From positions 1 to 15,447 of the forward strand of contig JAPLMO010000060.1 in the NCBI GenBank assembly GCA_026386995.1: a stretch of DNA of 15,447 nucleotides, read 5' to 3'. The position numbers and the translations under genes are program-made. Origin of the DNA: Planctomycetota bacterium. GTDB taxonomy: Bacteria > Planctomycetota > Phycisphaerae > FEN-1346. This document shows positions 1-5,702 of the stretch, in pieces. How positions within the stretch are numbered: the stretch's first letter is position 1; every line of letters starts with the position of its first letter. The notes under the pieces were generated by a model, which was given only the letters and a program-made list of their open reading frames with translations, had not been told where the DNA came from and made no database searches.

Positions 1-573
1 CGCGGCGTGAACGTGCAGCGCCTGTTCGGGTCACAGCGGGCGATCAAGACGGTGGAAGACTTCACCGAATTCGAGCAGCGTGCGGCCTACTTCGACGGCG
101 ACCCCTCAATTGCCACAAAGAAGGGCGTCAACATTCTGGAACGGGGCAGCCAGGTCCACTTCATGGCGGAGTTTGAATCGCTGCTCGACTTCCCGCCAGC
201 GCCGAAACTGGACCGCTTCGGCAAACTGGACCCCGCCAAGGCCACGCCACAGGAACTGATGGGGCAGGAAGTGTTCTTCGGGAAGGGCCGGTGCGGCGTG
301 TGCCACCCGGCGCCCTACTACACCGACAACCTGATGCACAACCTGCGGGCGGAAGAGTTCTACAAGCCGCGACTCGTCAACGGCCGGTGGACCGCCTCCG
401 ACGGGCCGATCAAGACGTTCGTGCTCCGCGGCATCAAGGACTCGCCCCCCTACATGCACGATGGGAAATGCCTGACGCTCGAAGACACGGTCGAGCTCTT
501 TAACCTCGTGTTCCAGTTGAAACTGACGCAGGAAGAGAAGGCCGGGCTCGTGGCGTTCATGCGGGCGCTGTAG
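1..573 (+). CDS. Di-heme cytochrome c peroxidase-like protein, C-terminal part
   Basis: The frame is open from the first base, so the gene begins upstream; about 190 codons are visible before the TAG stop. A class-I heme attachment motif CGVCH is encoded at 292-306. It is followed by a segment with the layout of the bacterial cytochrome c peroxidase/MauG family: IKTFVLRGIKDSPPYMHDG and then a short helix (TLEDTVELFNLV). In that family the second heme sits in this C-terminal domain, and a Met or Tyr near the YMHDG-type turn can be the distal ligand; the first heme site would lie outside the window. These are periplasmic enzymes that reduce peroxide or oxidise cofactors. The final residues (LTQEEKAGLVAFMRAL) match the usual family end, so the 3' end is intact. 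Substrate cannot be told. Family call is firm; peroxidase versus MauG-like role is open. Confidence 0.85.
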   Translation, partial: RGVNVQRLFGSQRAIKTVEDFTEFEQRAAYFDGDPSIATKKGVNILERGSQVHFMAEFESLLDFPPAPKLDRFGKLDPAKATPQELMGQEVFFGKGRCGVCHPAPYYTDNLMHNLRAEEFYKPRLVNGRWTASDGPIKTFVLRGIKDSPPYMHDGKCLTLEDTVELFNLVFQLKLTQEEKAGLVAFMRAL

Positions 574-593
574 AGCGGAGCATGACGATGTTA

Positions 594-630
594 ATGCGCG
601 GCGGGTCTCCCGACCCGCCGCGCATCATTT
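594..630 (+). terminator. Intrinsic terminator after the cytochrome gene
   Basis: A perfect 13-bp stem (594-606 with 613-625) has a 6-nt loop and is followed by a short T-rich stretch (catcatttt). It lies 20 bp after the stop codon at 571-573 and before the convergent HAF gene. The T tract is on the plus-strand side only, so it mainly ends the plus-strand transcript. Confidence 0.8.
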
Positions 631-650
631 TAGGCCAGAAAAGCGGTGAA

Positions 651-1730
651 CTACCGCCGGCGACGCAGCGCCAAAAGGCCGCCCAGCGCCAGCAGCGAGA
701 GCGTGGCGGGTTCTGGAATAGGCGTCAAAAGAAAGGCCCGATAATTTCCGGTCAGAGTGCCGCCAATGAACTCCCCATCAATACCGTTAACCACAATCTG
801 GCCGCTGTCGTTGATGCCAACCGCTTCGATGAGGGTCCATCCGAGCAAAGGGGCTATCAGTGTGTTCAGGTCCGCCATAACTCCGTTACTGTAAACCATC
901 GCGTGATAGCCAGGTTGGTCGTTCAGGTATGAGAAGCCAACAATCACTCCGGCTTCGTTAATCGCCTCGGCCCCGGCGTGTGCGCCACCCAGAGTGCCGA
1001 GATCGGTCATAACCCCATCGCTATAAAAGAATGCATGCGTGATGCCGCTCGCGGTCTCGGCCTGACCGACGACCTGGCCGCGGTCATTGATGCCGTAGGC
1101 CCAACTCAAATTCCCCCCGAGGGTTCCGAGGTCGGTCATTCCCCCATCCTCGTCGGCAAAGGCGTGGCTGACGCCGCCGGCGGTGTCGGCAGACCCGACG
1201 ATCTGGCCGGTGTTGTTGACGGCCTCGGCGCGACTGCCACTGCCGCCAAGGGTTCCCAAGTCCTGCATTGCCCCACCGCTGTATGTAAAACCATGAATGA
1301 CCTTGTCGCCCGCCAGGAATGAATGGCCGACAATCAACCCGCTGTCGTTGATGTCTTGCGCAATACTTTGGTTGCCTCCTAGCGTTCCGAGATGCGTCAC
1401 CCCTCCGCCGCTGAACAAAGCGGCGGTTTGATCAACATCACCGACGACCTGGCCAGCACTGTTTATACCCCAACCCCGGCTTGCGGGATGGTAGGCTGCG
1501 ACATCGCTCATAACGCCCTCACTATAGCGGAAGGTATGATAGCTACCGCTGGCAACATTGGACCAGCCAGCGACCTGCCCGGCATCGTTGATGTCCTTGG
1601 CCACACTTTGGCCCGCGCCCAACGTACCCAGATCGGTGACCGTATACCGCACTTCAGCAAGTGCGGCTGAAGCCCACAGCACCGTCGCCAAGGTTGCTAT
1701 TGCCCAAGGGGCCATATATCGAGTCTTCAC
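651..1730 (-). CDS. HAF-repeat protein with PEP-CTERM sorting signal
   Basis: A 359-residue exported protein. The start is GTG (plus-strand cac at 1728-1730), chosen because GAGGAGG lies 5 nt upstream and because it gives a signal peptide (MKTRYMAPWAIATLATVLWASAALA). The body is built of HAF-type repeats of about 45 residues, each with a DLGTLGG core and then an IND.G.IVG core. Five good units are followed by a degenerate one (DLNTLIAPLLGW). The C-terminus PEPATLSLLALGGLLALRRRR (residues 339-359) is a PEP-CTERM signal: PEP motif, hydrophobic segment, basic tail. HAF repeats are seen in extracellular proteins of unknown function, probably as a repetitive beta scaffold; binding partners are unknown. 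The gene is monocistronic on its strand and has its own promoter and a structured leader ending in a terminator. Export and surface anchoring are inferred from family knowledge. Confidence 0.88.
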   Translation of the reverse strand: MKTRYMAPWAIATLATVLWASAALAEVRYTVTDLGTLGAGQSVAKDINDAGQVAGWSNVASGSYHTFRYSEGVMSDVAAYHPASRGWGINSAGQVVGDVDQTAALFSGGGVTHLGTLGGNQSIAQDINDSGLIVGHSFLAGDKVIHGFTYSGGAMQDLGTLGGSGSRAEAVNNTGQIVGSADTAGGVSHAFADEDGGMTDLGTLGGNLSWAYGINDRGQVVGQAETASGITHAFFYSDGVMTDLGTLGGAHAGAEAINEAGVIVGFSYLNDQPGYHAMVYSNGVMADLNTLIAPLLGWTLIEAVGINDSGQIVVNGIDGEFIGGTLTGNYRAFLLTPIPEPATLSLLALGGLLALRRRR

Positions 1731-1761
1731 GTTCGCCTCCTCATGGTTGCACTACCGTTCC

Positions 1762-1803
1762 CAAAAAACAAAGAGCGATCTCCGGCACTTCCCCGGAAAT
1801 CGC
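1762..1803 (-). terminator. Intrinsic terminator/attenuator in the HAF leader
   Basis: In the minus-strand transcript an 11-bp stem with one mismatch (1803-1793 with 1785-1775, 7-nt loop) is followed by the U-rich tail UCUUUGUUUUUUGG (1774-1761). It lies about 20 nt upstream of the GAGGAGG RBS of the HAF gene and downstream of that gene's predicted promoter. No minus-strand gene lies upstream for it to terminate, so attenuation of the HAF gene is the simplest reading. Confidence 0.65.
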
Positions 1804-1829
1804 CCAAACGTTACAGATTCGGATTGTCT

Positions 1830-1892
1830 TTGCCGAGGACGGGTTTCGGCCGCAAACCCCCGTAAGCGGCCCGGTCCGGCTACCCTCAGCAA
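1830..1892 (-). promoter_or_regulatory. Folded 5' leader domain of the HAF gene (riboswitch-like)
   Basis: In the minus-strand RNA the first nine nucleotides after the predicted start (uugcugagg, 1892-1884) pair with ccucggcaa (1838-1830), leaving one U-G wobble. Inside, ggccgc (1871-1866) pairs with gcggcc (1853-1848) around a 12-nt loop. That loop contains acggg and uuu segments that could instead pair with the downstream aaacccgu. The domain is followed by the terminator at 1762-1803. It matches no riboswitch consensus that I can recall. Pairing is seen in the sequence; function is inferred. Confidence 0.45.
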
Positions 1893-1897
1893 CGATA

Positions 1898-1926
1898 ACT
1901 ATACATCATAAAACCGGCCGATGCAA
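1898..1926 (-). promoter_or_regulatory. Predicted sigma70-type promoter for the HAF gene
   Basis: On the minus strand, TTGCAT (1926-1921) and TATAGT (1903-1898) are separated by 17 bp. The -10 is the same hexamer as in the promoter at 5315-5320. The -35 is weak (only TTG fits). Transcription would begin near 1891, at the first base of the leader helix. Confidence 0.5.
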
Positions 1927-2376
1927 ATTTTTTCCCCTGCAAGTTGTACTGGGCGTGGCCGCGGCAGCCCCCGAAGGGGGCGCCAGATTGTGCGGCCGGG
2001 AACATCCTTTACACTTTGGTCCAGGCACATGGTTTACACTTTTCCGGGTTTCAGGAACAGGGTTTTTCTCGCGTCGGCGTCGGAGCCGGTTACGCCGGGC
2101 GAGGTCTCGCGGGGCCGGCACCCTCTGGCGTCGGCCGCGGCGAAGCGGTATCTTACGGGGGCCGCCGCGGAGGATAGGGCAACGCTGGGAAGCGACCCGA
2201 GCGCCGCGGCGGGGCCGTACGGCCACGGGCGGCGTCCGCGGGATGCCGCCCGTTTCCCCTCGGCCGGTGGCAACCGCCACTAAAGGCAGGGCGGCCACGT
2301 AGGGCCGCTCCTACGAAAGGAACCGCCTGCCAGAACCCGCGGTCACACCCCTTTTCCGGATTCTTCCGGTTCAAGA
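1927..2376. other. Intergenic stretch without a convincing gene
   Basis: Very GC-rich DNA. The open frames on both strands are rich in Arg, Pro and Gly, overlap each other, and lack an RBS or a recognisable domain, so no gene is called. It holds a small hairpin (gcccccgaagggggc at 1967-1981) and the REP-like repeat at 2283-2341. Confidence 0.6.
2283..2341 (-). repeat. REP-like dispersed repeat, solitary copy
   Basis: This 59-bp stretch is the reverse complement of 14842-14900 with about five mismatches by eye. It contains an imperfect palindromic core (gggcggccacgtagggccgc) and the adjoining tail (ctacgaaaggaacc...). The doublet at 14868-14966 carries the same core in perfect form. Confidence 0.75.
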
Positions 2377-2404
2377 TGGACATTCGCGGGTCCAAACGTA
2401 TAAT
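2377..2404 (+). promoter_or_regulatory. Sigma70-type promoter for the Fe-S gene pair
   Basis: TGGACA (2377-2382, 5 of 6 to consensus) and a perfect TATAAT (2399-2404) are spaced 16 bp apart. Transcription would begin near 2411, giving a leader of about 57 nt before the Nfu start. Confidence 0.7.
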
Positions 2405-2467
2405 GCACCGAATGCAATAACGGTTGAGGTTTGCCTCAGCAAGCCGTAACAGGCTCGGAGGGTTGCC

Positions 2468-2686
2468 ATGAAAGAAGAAGTCGAGGCCGTCATCAACGAA
2501 ATCCGGCCGCTCCTCCAGGGAGACGGCGGCGATATCGAACTGGTCGGTATCGAGGGGGGGGTCGTCAAGGTGCGCCTTCGCGGCGCGTGCGCCGGATGTC
2601 CGGGCGCACAGATGACCCTCAAAATGGCGGTTGAACGCCGCATGAAGGCCAGGATCCCCGAGATCGAACGCGTGGAAAGCGTCTGA
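2468..2686 (+). CDS. NifU C-terminal-domain / Nfu-type Fe-S cluster carrier
   Basis: A 72-residue protein that is just the Nfu domain. It has the family pattern: N-terminal helix (EEVEAVINEIRPLLQGDGGDIEL), strands (VVKVRLRGA), the cluster-binding CxxC as C41-A-G-C44 followed by PGAQMTLK, and a second helix (VERRMKARIPEIERV). Nfu proteins receive a [4Fe-4S] cluster from the assembly machinery and pass it to target enzymes in the cytoplasm. It lacks the A-type extension of NfuA and the N-terminal scaffold of NifU, like the short stand-alone Nfu proteins of many bacteria. The ATG is supported by GGAGG 6 nt upstream. A ferredoxin follows after 41 bp, a likely client or partner within one transcript. 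Confidence 0.92.
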   Translation: MKEEVEAVINEIRPLLQGDGGDIELVGIEGGVVKVRLRGACAGCPGAQMTLKMAVERRMKARIPEIERVESV

Positions 2687-2727
2687 CCGAACGTCAGCGG
2701 GGGCCCATTATCGAAAAGGAGCAAGTC

Positions 2728-2898
2728 GTGGCGTACGAGATCACTGACGAATGCGTGTCGTGCGGGTCCTGCGAATCGGAGTGCAAGACCCAGGCCATCA
2801 CCCAGGGCGATGCCAAGTACCAGATCGATGCCTCCAAGTGCACCGACTGCGGCACGTGCGCCGAAGTCTGCCCGACCGAGTGCATCAAGAAGACATGA
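2728..2898 (+). CDS. 2[4Fe-4S] clostridial-type ferredoxin
   Basis: A 56-residue protein starting at GTG 2728, with AAGGAG 6 nt upstream. Two cluster motifs are complete: C9-x2-C12-x2-C15-x3-C19 and C38-x2-C41-x2-C44-x3-C48-P. The order is the usual one, so three cysteines of each motif plus the last cysteine of the other would hold each [4Fe-4S] cluster. Proline follows C48 as expected, but lysine (K20) follows C19 where proline is common. C52 is an extra cysteine near the end. Such ferredoxins are low-potential cytoplasmic electron carriers. It is the second gene after the Nfu carrier, 41 bp downstream, and a terminator follows 29 bp after the stop. The electron partners are not visible. 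Confidence 0.93.
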   Translation: MAYEITDECVSCGSCESECKTQAITQGDAKYQIDASKCTDCGTCAEVCPTECIKKT

Positions 2899-2927
2899 TT
2901 CGACCCCAGACCAGTCCGTCCATTTGA

Positions 2928-2966
2928 GAGGCTGCCGGCCACCGCAAACGGCCGGCAGCCTCTTGC
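2928..2966 (+). terminator. Intrinsic terminator after the ferredoxin gene
   Basis: A perfect 13-bp GC-rich stem (2928-2940 with 2950-2962) has a 9-nt loop and is followed by ttgctttcc. The tail is only moderately T-rich, so read-through into the DHH gene 30 bp further on is possible. Confidence 0.8.
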
Positions 2967-2991
2967 TTTCCTCGTACGGGAGGTGACTACC

Positions 2992-3996
2992 TTGGCGCGT
3001 GACATCGAGTTACCTGAAGTCGTCGCCGAACTTCGCCGCGCGCGCGTCATCGCCATGACGACGCACGTCAAGCCCGACGGCGACGCCCTCGGCAGCATCG
3101 CGGCCCTGCGCCGCTGGCTGCGGAGCATCGGCAAGACGGTCCACGTGGCCGTGCCGTCGCAGTCCCCCGCCAAATACGCCTTCCTCGACCCCGAGGGCGC
3201 CGTCCGGACCGTCGGCCGCGACCTGGACCTGGCGAGCCTCCCGCAACCCGACCTCGTCTGCGTCCTCGATACCAGCACGTGGCTCCAACTGCCGGGGATG
3301 GAGCCGCTCGTGGCCAATTCCGGGGCCACGGTCCTGGTGATCGACCATCACCGGACCAGCGATGACCTCGCAACGGTCCAGTTCATCGACCCTTCCGCCC
3401 CGGCGACGGCCTCGATCGTTTACCGGATACTCGTGGAGGCCGGAGCGGCCATCGACGCGGAGACGGCGACGTGCCTCTTCGTGGGCCTCGCGCTGGACAC
3501 CGACTGGTTCCGCCTGGCCACAACCGACGCCGAGACGCTGCGCGTTGCGGCCGCCCTGGTGGAGGCCGGCGCCCGGCCGCACGAAGTCTTCGACCGCCTG
3601 TACATGGAGGAAGACCTCGGGCGTATGCGCCTTCGCGGGCGGGCGGTCGAGATGCTCCGCCCCGCCCTGGCCGGCCGCGTCATCGTCATGCGCATCACGG
3701 CCGCCATGTTCCAGGAGTTCGCTGTCGACCTGGGCGACACCGAGAACCTCATCAACGAGTGCATGCGAGTGCGCGGCAGCAAGGTGGGCGTGATGCTGGT
3801 CGAGGCCGACCGCGGCGAGGTGCGAGTGAGTTTGCGCTGCCGGCCGCCCATCAACATCCTGCCCGCGGCCGAGAAGTTCGGCGGCGGCGGACACCACCGG
3901 GCCGCAGGCGCCAAGATGACCGGCACGCTCGACAGGGTGGAAGCCCAGGTGCTCGAGGCCGTCCGCGAAGCACTCGACCGCGCCCCTTCAGCGTGA
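2992..3996 (+). CDS. nrnA: DHH-family phosphoesterase, NrnA-like oligoribonuclease/pAp phosphatase
   Basis: A 334-residue cytoplasmic enzyme. The TTG at 2992 is preferred over an in-frame GTG at 2983 because the only RBS, GGGAGG (2978-2983), overlaps that GTG and sits 8 nt before the TTG. The DHH domain has all metal-binding motifs: HVKPDGDALGS (H25, D29, D31), VLDTS (D93), IDHH (D118, H119, H120) and LALDTD (D169). The C-terminal DHHA1 domain ends with FGGGGHHRAAG (residues 296-306), the substrate-binding glycine loop. NrnA-type enzymes degrade short RNA oligonucleotides and dephosphorylate 3'-phosphoadenosine 5'-phosphate; related DHH-DHHA1 proteins cleave cyclic dinucleotides. Its size fits NrnA rather than membrane GdpP or the larger RecJ. 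The alpha/beta hydrolase starts 8 bp after the stop. The exact substrate is not settled by sequence. Confidence 0.88.
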   Translation: MARDIELPEVVAELRRARVIAMTTHVKPDGDALGSIAALRRWLRSIGKTVHVAVPSQSPAKYAFLDPEGAVRTVGRDLDLASLPQPDLVCVLDTSTWLQLPGMEPLVANSGATVLVIDHHRTSDDLATVQFIDPSAPATASIVYRILVEAGAAIDAETATCLFVGLALDTDWFRLATTDAETLRVAAALVEAGARPHEVFDRLYMEEDLGRMRLRGRAVEMLRPALAGRVIVMRITAAMFQEFAVDLGDTENLINECMRVRGSKVGVMLVEADRGEVRVSLRCRPPINILPAAEKFGGGGHHRAAGAKMTGTLDRVEAQVLEAVREALDRAPSA

Positions 3997-4004
3997 GGCC
4001 GCCG

Positions 4005-4847
4005 ATGGGGGAACACCGGCTCTCATCTCCGCTGGAATCCATCAAGCCGCAACTGTGGCCGCGCGTCCGGTTCATTCCGGCCGACCCGCTCGCCTGGCAT
4101 CCTGACGGCCGCCTCGAGCACAAGAGCCGCTACCTCTCGCACGGCCGCCTCGAAGAGGGGTTGGTCCTGAGCCTTGACGGCGTGGGCGGCTACAATTGGC
4201 TGAACCGCATGCTTCGGTGGGGACTGCGGGACGGAGGCGTAAAGTCGGCCATCGTGATCTACCACTGGTCGGTCGGCCCGCTCGGCCTCTGGTTGGGCGA
4301 CCTTATGCTGCGGCGCAGGAACCGCGCGGCGGCGTCCATCCTGGCGGAATACATCGTGGAGTATCGCCGGCGGATGCCCGGCCGGCCCGTGACGCTCATC
4401 GGTCACTCGGCCGGCGGGGGCATCGCCGCGTGGGCCCTCGAGGCGCTGCCCGATGGGTGCCAGGTGGACCGGGCCTTCTTGCTGTCTCCGGCGCTGTCGC
4501 CGCGATACAACCTGGCCCGCGCCCTTCGGGCGGTGCGAGATCGGCTGTACGTCGCCTATTCATGGACCGACATCGGCCTCATGGCCGTCGGCACAACCGT
4601 CTTCGGCACTATCGACGGCCCTCATACGCCCTGTGCGGGCCTCATCGGATTCCGACTGCCCAGGAACCTTTCCGCCGAGGAGCGCGCGGCATACCGCAAG
4701 GTTTGGCAGATCGGCTGGCACCCGCGCATGATCCGCGACGGTAACTGGGGAGACCATACGGGCTTCACTACGCACCGGTATGCCTGCCGGGTACTGGCCC
4801 CGGTCGTCCTGGGCCGCAGCGACCTCGGTGAACCGATGGTGCCGTAA
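4005..4847 (+). CDS. Alpha/beta hydrolase
   Basis: A 280-residue protein. ATG 4005 is chosen because a GAGG overlaps the stop of the upstream DHH gene and lies 6 nt away, so translation is probably coupled. The nucleophile elbow is G133-H-S135-A-G-G after a hydrophobic strand (RPVTLIGHS). An early strand (GLVLSLDGVGGYNWLNRML) would form the oxyanion region. Late histidines in the segment WGDHTGFTTHRY are candidates for the catalytic His. The acid residue is not clear by eye. No signal peptide is evident. Substrate unknown: esterase, lipase-like or amidase activity are all possible. The arrangement suits a serine hydrolase of a planctomycete-specific subgroup, but I cannot name the subfamily. 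Confidence 0.75.
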   Translation: MGEHRLSSPLESIKPQLWPRVRFIPADPLAWHPDGRLEHKSRYLSHGRLEEGLVLSLDGVGGYNWLNRMLRWGLRDGGVKSAIVIYHWSVGPLGLWLGDLMLRRRNRAAASILAEYIVEYRRRMPGRPVTLIGHSAGGGIAAWALEALPDGCQVDRAFLLSPALSPRYNLARALRAVRDRLYVAYSWTDIGLMAVGTTVFGTIDGPHTPCAGLIGFRLPRNLSAEERAAYRKVWQIGWHPRMIRDGNWGDHTGFTTHRYACRVLAPVVLGRSDLGEPMVP

Positions 4848-5291
4848 CCCTCCCTGTGCAGATAATCTGCCAAACTTCCTCTCGGCGTTCCCGGGCGCTA
4901 TTGGGTCTCTTTCGCGGTCTGATTCAGCGATACCATTTCCGCAGCCCGAGAGGCTTTCCCGGACGGTGGCTCCGTGGGCCCGAAGAGGACACCAACTTGC
5001 CGGTTCACGGGCCGGCTTTCGAACTGATCGCGAAGAGTGATCGGCCAGAGAGGTGCAAAGAAGAGTAATCACGCTTGGTCGGGAGCAACGGCCCCCGCGC
5101 AAGGAAGGCGCGGGGGATAAACGCCATGATAAGGCAAAAGCCGCCTTACGTGTTTAGCGGGGGGGCAAAGGGGACTGTCCCCTTTGCCCTGCCGGAAAAG
5201 GGGACAAGCCAACCCCACGCTCTCCCCGGCCCTCAATGCCACCAGGCTCTTCACGGCTGAAAATCCGCTGCAAAAAAATCCGCTGCCAGAT
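4848..5291 (+). other. Intergenic stretch without a gene, with two hairpins
   Basis: No frame here has an RBS or a recognisable product. Two hairpins stand out: cccccgcgc/gcgcggggg (5092-5100 with 5108-5116, no T tract) and the 12-bp perfect palindrome at 5163-5189. The first could stabilise or end the hydrolase transcript. The second is repeat-like. Confidence 0.55.
5163..5189. repeat. Palindromic repeat with partial echo
   Basis: A 12-bp perfect stem (5163-5174 with 5178-5189) closes on a ctg loop with core aaaggggactgtcccctt. A partial echo (aaaaggggacaagcc) follows at 5196-5210. The form is REP-like; no T tract follows. Confidence 0.5.
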
Positions 5292-5320
5292 TTGACAAAA
5301 GGCCAATTCTGGGGTATAGT
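5292..5320 (+). promoter_or_regulatory. Strong sigma70-type promoter of the PEP-CTERM cluster leader
   Basis: TTGACA (5292-5297, perfect) and TATAGT (5315-5320, 5 of 6) are spaced by exactly 17 bp. The predicted start, about 5327, coincides with the first base of the tandem structured repeat. This is the best promoter match in the window. Confidence 0.8.
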
Positions 5321-5327
5321 GTATTCC

Positions 5328-5438
5328 TGACGGGGCGTTCCAGAAGGAAAAGGCCCGGAGGGGCCTAGGGAACGCCGGAAAACCTGGTGAGTTGTCTGTT
5401 GCGGGGAAGCGAAAATTCGCTGTCCCCGCTTGTTTTTA
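5328..5438 (+). ncRNA. Tandem structured leader RNA element, copy 1
   Basis: The element starts at the predicted transcription start. Its 5' domain has an outer helix P1 (ggcgttcc 5334-5341 with ggaacgcc 5369-5376) around an inner 6-bp hairpin (aggccc/gggcct, 5351-5356 with 5361-5366) closed by a GGAG loop. A single-stranded linker follows (ggaaaacctgg ... gttgtctgtt), then an intrinsic terminator at 5401-5437. Copy 2 follows directly and is about 87% identical by eye. The layout (5' domain, linker, terminator) is that of a transcription-terminating riboswitch or of a small terminated RNA. It fits no riboswitch class I know. Confidence 0.6.
5401..5437 (+). terminator. Intrinsic terminator of leader element 1
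   Basis: gcgggga (5401-5407) pairs with tccccgc (5423-5429), continued by agcga/tcgct with one bulged G. The tail is ttgttttt. It lies 266 bp upstream of the first start codon of the cluster. Confidence 0.75.
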
Positions 5439-5547
5439 TGACGGGCGTTCCAGAAGGAAAAGGCCCGGAGGGCCGAGGGAACGTCCGAAAACCTGGCGGG
5501 TTGTCTGTTGCGGGGACGCGAAGAATCGCGAGCCCCGCTGTTTTTTT
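5439..5547 (+). ncRNA. Tandem structured leader RNA element, copy 2
   Basis: Second copy of the element, with the same order of parts: P1 (5443-5451 with 5478-5486, one G-U pair), a short inner hairpin (ggcc/ggcc, 5462-5465 with 5471-5474), the linker gaaaacctgg...gttgtctgtt, and a terminator. Differences from copy 1 keep the pairing: C5375 becomes T5484 (G-C to G-U), an extra outer pair forms through a G to C change, and in the terminator the pair A5408-T5421 becomes C5517-G5530. This supports an RNA that is selected for its fold. Confidence 0.6.
5510..5547 (+). terminator. Intrinsic terminator of leader element 2
   Basis: gcgggg (5510-5515) pairs with ccccgc (5533-5538), and the inner stem cgcga/tcgcg (5517-5521 with 5526-5530) closes on agaa. 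It is followed by seven T residues. It lies 155 bp before the start codon at 5703. Confidence 0.8.
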
Positions 5548-5554
5548 GCGCCGA

Positions 5555-5702
5555 GAGGCGGGCGGGATGTCGCGGGTGCCGGGTGCCGACGGACGAAGGG
5601 GTCGGGCAATGCTGGCAAAGTAAAAAACCACCGGCGGCGTACGCCGGAATAATTCGGACGATGTCGACTTTGAACGGGTCTCGAAAGAAAAGGAGAAACA
5701 CA
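5555..5702 (+). repeat. Shared PEP-CTERM gene leader, copy A
   Basis: This upstream region resembles 7725-7878. Shared blocks are ggcgggcgggatg, gacggacgaag, a hairpin ccggcg/cgccgg (5631-5636 with 5642-5647) followed by aat..ttcggacgat, and ctcgaaagaaaaggrgaaac with the RBS. The similarity continues into the signal-peptide codons. It points to a duplication that included leader and start. Confidence 0.7.

Noticed and set aside
1906..2302. Overlapping open frames on both strands (up to 213 codons)
   Set aside because: They are Arg/Pro/Gly-rich, lack an RBS and recognisable motifs, overlap the HAF leader or the REP-like repeat, and exist in several frames at once, as expected for very GC-rich non-coding DNA.
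2983..2991. GTG start for the DHH phosphoesterase
   Set aside because: The only RBS overlaps this codon; the TTG at 2992 has correct spacing to it.
3471..4004. Upstream extension of the alpha/beta hydrolase frame
   Set aside because: It overlaps the DHH phosphoesterase in another frame. The RBS and the domain start support ATG 4005.
5328..5547. Possible CRISPR-like direct repeats
   Set aside because: There are only two copies, each ~110 nt and adjacent without spacers, each with a terminator. This is a tandem structured element, not a repeat-spacer array.
5328..5547. Match to a known riboswitch class (c-di-GMP-I/II, glycine, SAM, TPP, cobalamin, glutamine)
   Set aside because: None of the conserved core words of these classes that I can recall is present. 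No class is assigned without a covariance-model search.
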